This document shows positions 5,230 to 5,648 of a stretch of 5,648 bases of DNA, one piece after another. Under the pieces are notes generated by a model. It saw only the letters and a program-made list of their open reading frames with translations. It did not search any database and was not told where the DNA came from. Each line of letters opens with the position of its first letter. The stretch's first letter is position 1. The position numbers and the translations under genes were made by a program. Origin of the DNA: Bryobacterales bacterium (lineage in GTDB: Bacteria > Acidobacteriota > Terriglobia > Bryobacterales > Bryobacteraceae); assembly GCA_025353235.1 (NCBI GenBank), contig JANXQZ010001155.1, positions 1 to 5,648 on the forward strand, written 5' to 3'.

Positions 5230-5648
5230 GTTACGAGGTTGCCGAGTTCCTTTTGTCTACGAGCGCGCAGTGCCCGGACATAGATCACGCGCAGAGTTGC
5301 GATGACGGGAACCGAAAAAAACATGCCGGGGACACCGGCAATCCGCTCGCCCGCGAGCACTCCAAAAAGCACCAGCAAGGGATGCAGCTCCACGCCGGAA
5401 CTCATCAGGTAGGGAGAGATCACGTAATCCTGCAGCAGACGGTAGCCGAGCCAGAATCCGAAGAACCACAATACATGCGCGTAACCGCTGAGACCGGCGA
5501 CTACGATCACAGCGACACCGGCCGTTAACGGACCCACCACGGGAATAAATTCGAGCAGCGCGGCCGCGCCTGCCAGCAGGATGGAGTAGGGAGCGCCAGT
5601 TAGGGAAAGGAAGAGCGAGTAGGAGACGAACGTGGCTATCGATAAAAT
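5226..5648 (-). CDS. AI-2E family transporter, C-terminal part (PF01594)
   Basis: These are the last 140 residues of a multi-pass membrane protein; the start lies beyond the right edge of the window, and the frame is open to base 5648. Full-length family members have around 350 residues and about eight helices, so roughly 40 percent is visible. Recognisable parts are a helix ending TGAPYSILLAGAAALLE, the family signature EFIPVVGP, a helix WFFGFWLGYRLLQDYVISP, then LHPLLVLFGVLAGERIAGV, PGMFFSVPVIATLRVIY and a basic tail RALRARRQKE. The family is named for export of autoinducer-2 in E. coli TqsA, but other members move Na+/H+ or have unknown substrates, so the name does not prove a quorum-sensing role. 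The TGA overlaps the ATG of the HupE/UreJ-like gene by 4 bp, so the two form an operon whose promoter is outside the window. Confidence 0.88.
   Translation of the reverse strand: MLSIATFVSYSLFLSLTGAPYSILLAGAAALLEFIPVVGPLTAGVAVIVVAGLSGYAHVLWFFGFWLGYRLLQDYVISPYLMSSGVELHPLLVLFGVLAGERIAGVPGMFFSVPVIATLRVIYVRALRARRQKELGNLVT

Overview
The window looks like a piece of a high-GC soil bacterium, most likely an Acidobacteriota member of the Solibacter/Bryobacter type. That guess rests on the large secreted repeat protein, whose phrases (VRAEGxTExVGD, NCTGGTP, NTNVTSR) I associate from memory with that group. No marker gene confirms it.

Positions 1-4282 (+ strand) are one long coding region for a secreted, multidomain repeat protein whose start lies left of the window. 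In order it encodes: an unnamed Cys-containing domain (A), a second unnamed beta-rich domain (B), a DUF11 domain, a divergent InlB B-repeat-like domain, a linker leading into a second A-B-DUF11 set, and four DUF4214 units at the C-terminus. The reading frame is broken five times (near 190, 376, 1926, 2519 and 3650). Each break sits in a short run of one base, and the protein resumes at the homologous point in another frame. A gene caller would therefore report about six overlapping fragments where there is one gene (or one recent pseudogene). The two A-B-DUF11 copies are about 2.01 kb apart. They are clearly alike in protein but diverged in DNA, so the duplication is old.

Positions 4279-5648 (- strand) hold two genes that run toward the repeat protein gene. 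The upstream one (5226-5648, cut by the window edge) is the C-terminal part of an AI-2E family (PF01594) membrane transporter. It overlaps by 4 bp (ATGA) with a 316-residue HupE/UreJ-like membrane protein. That protein has a signal peptide, a periplasmic domain with three His-Ile-His motifs, and six predicted membrane helices. The usual His/Asp/His metal-site residues of the family are replaced. Neither minus-strand gene is frameshifted in the part visible.

The convergent genes share one TTAA palindrome (4279-4282) as both stop codons. There is no intergenic gap in the window, and I see no RNA genes, CRISPR array, insertion sequence or origin. The repeat protein and the minus-strand pair show no evident functional link.
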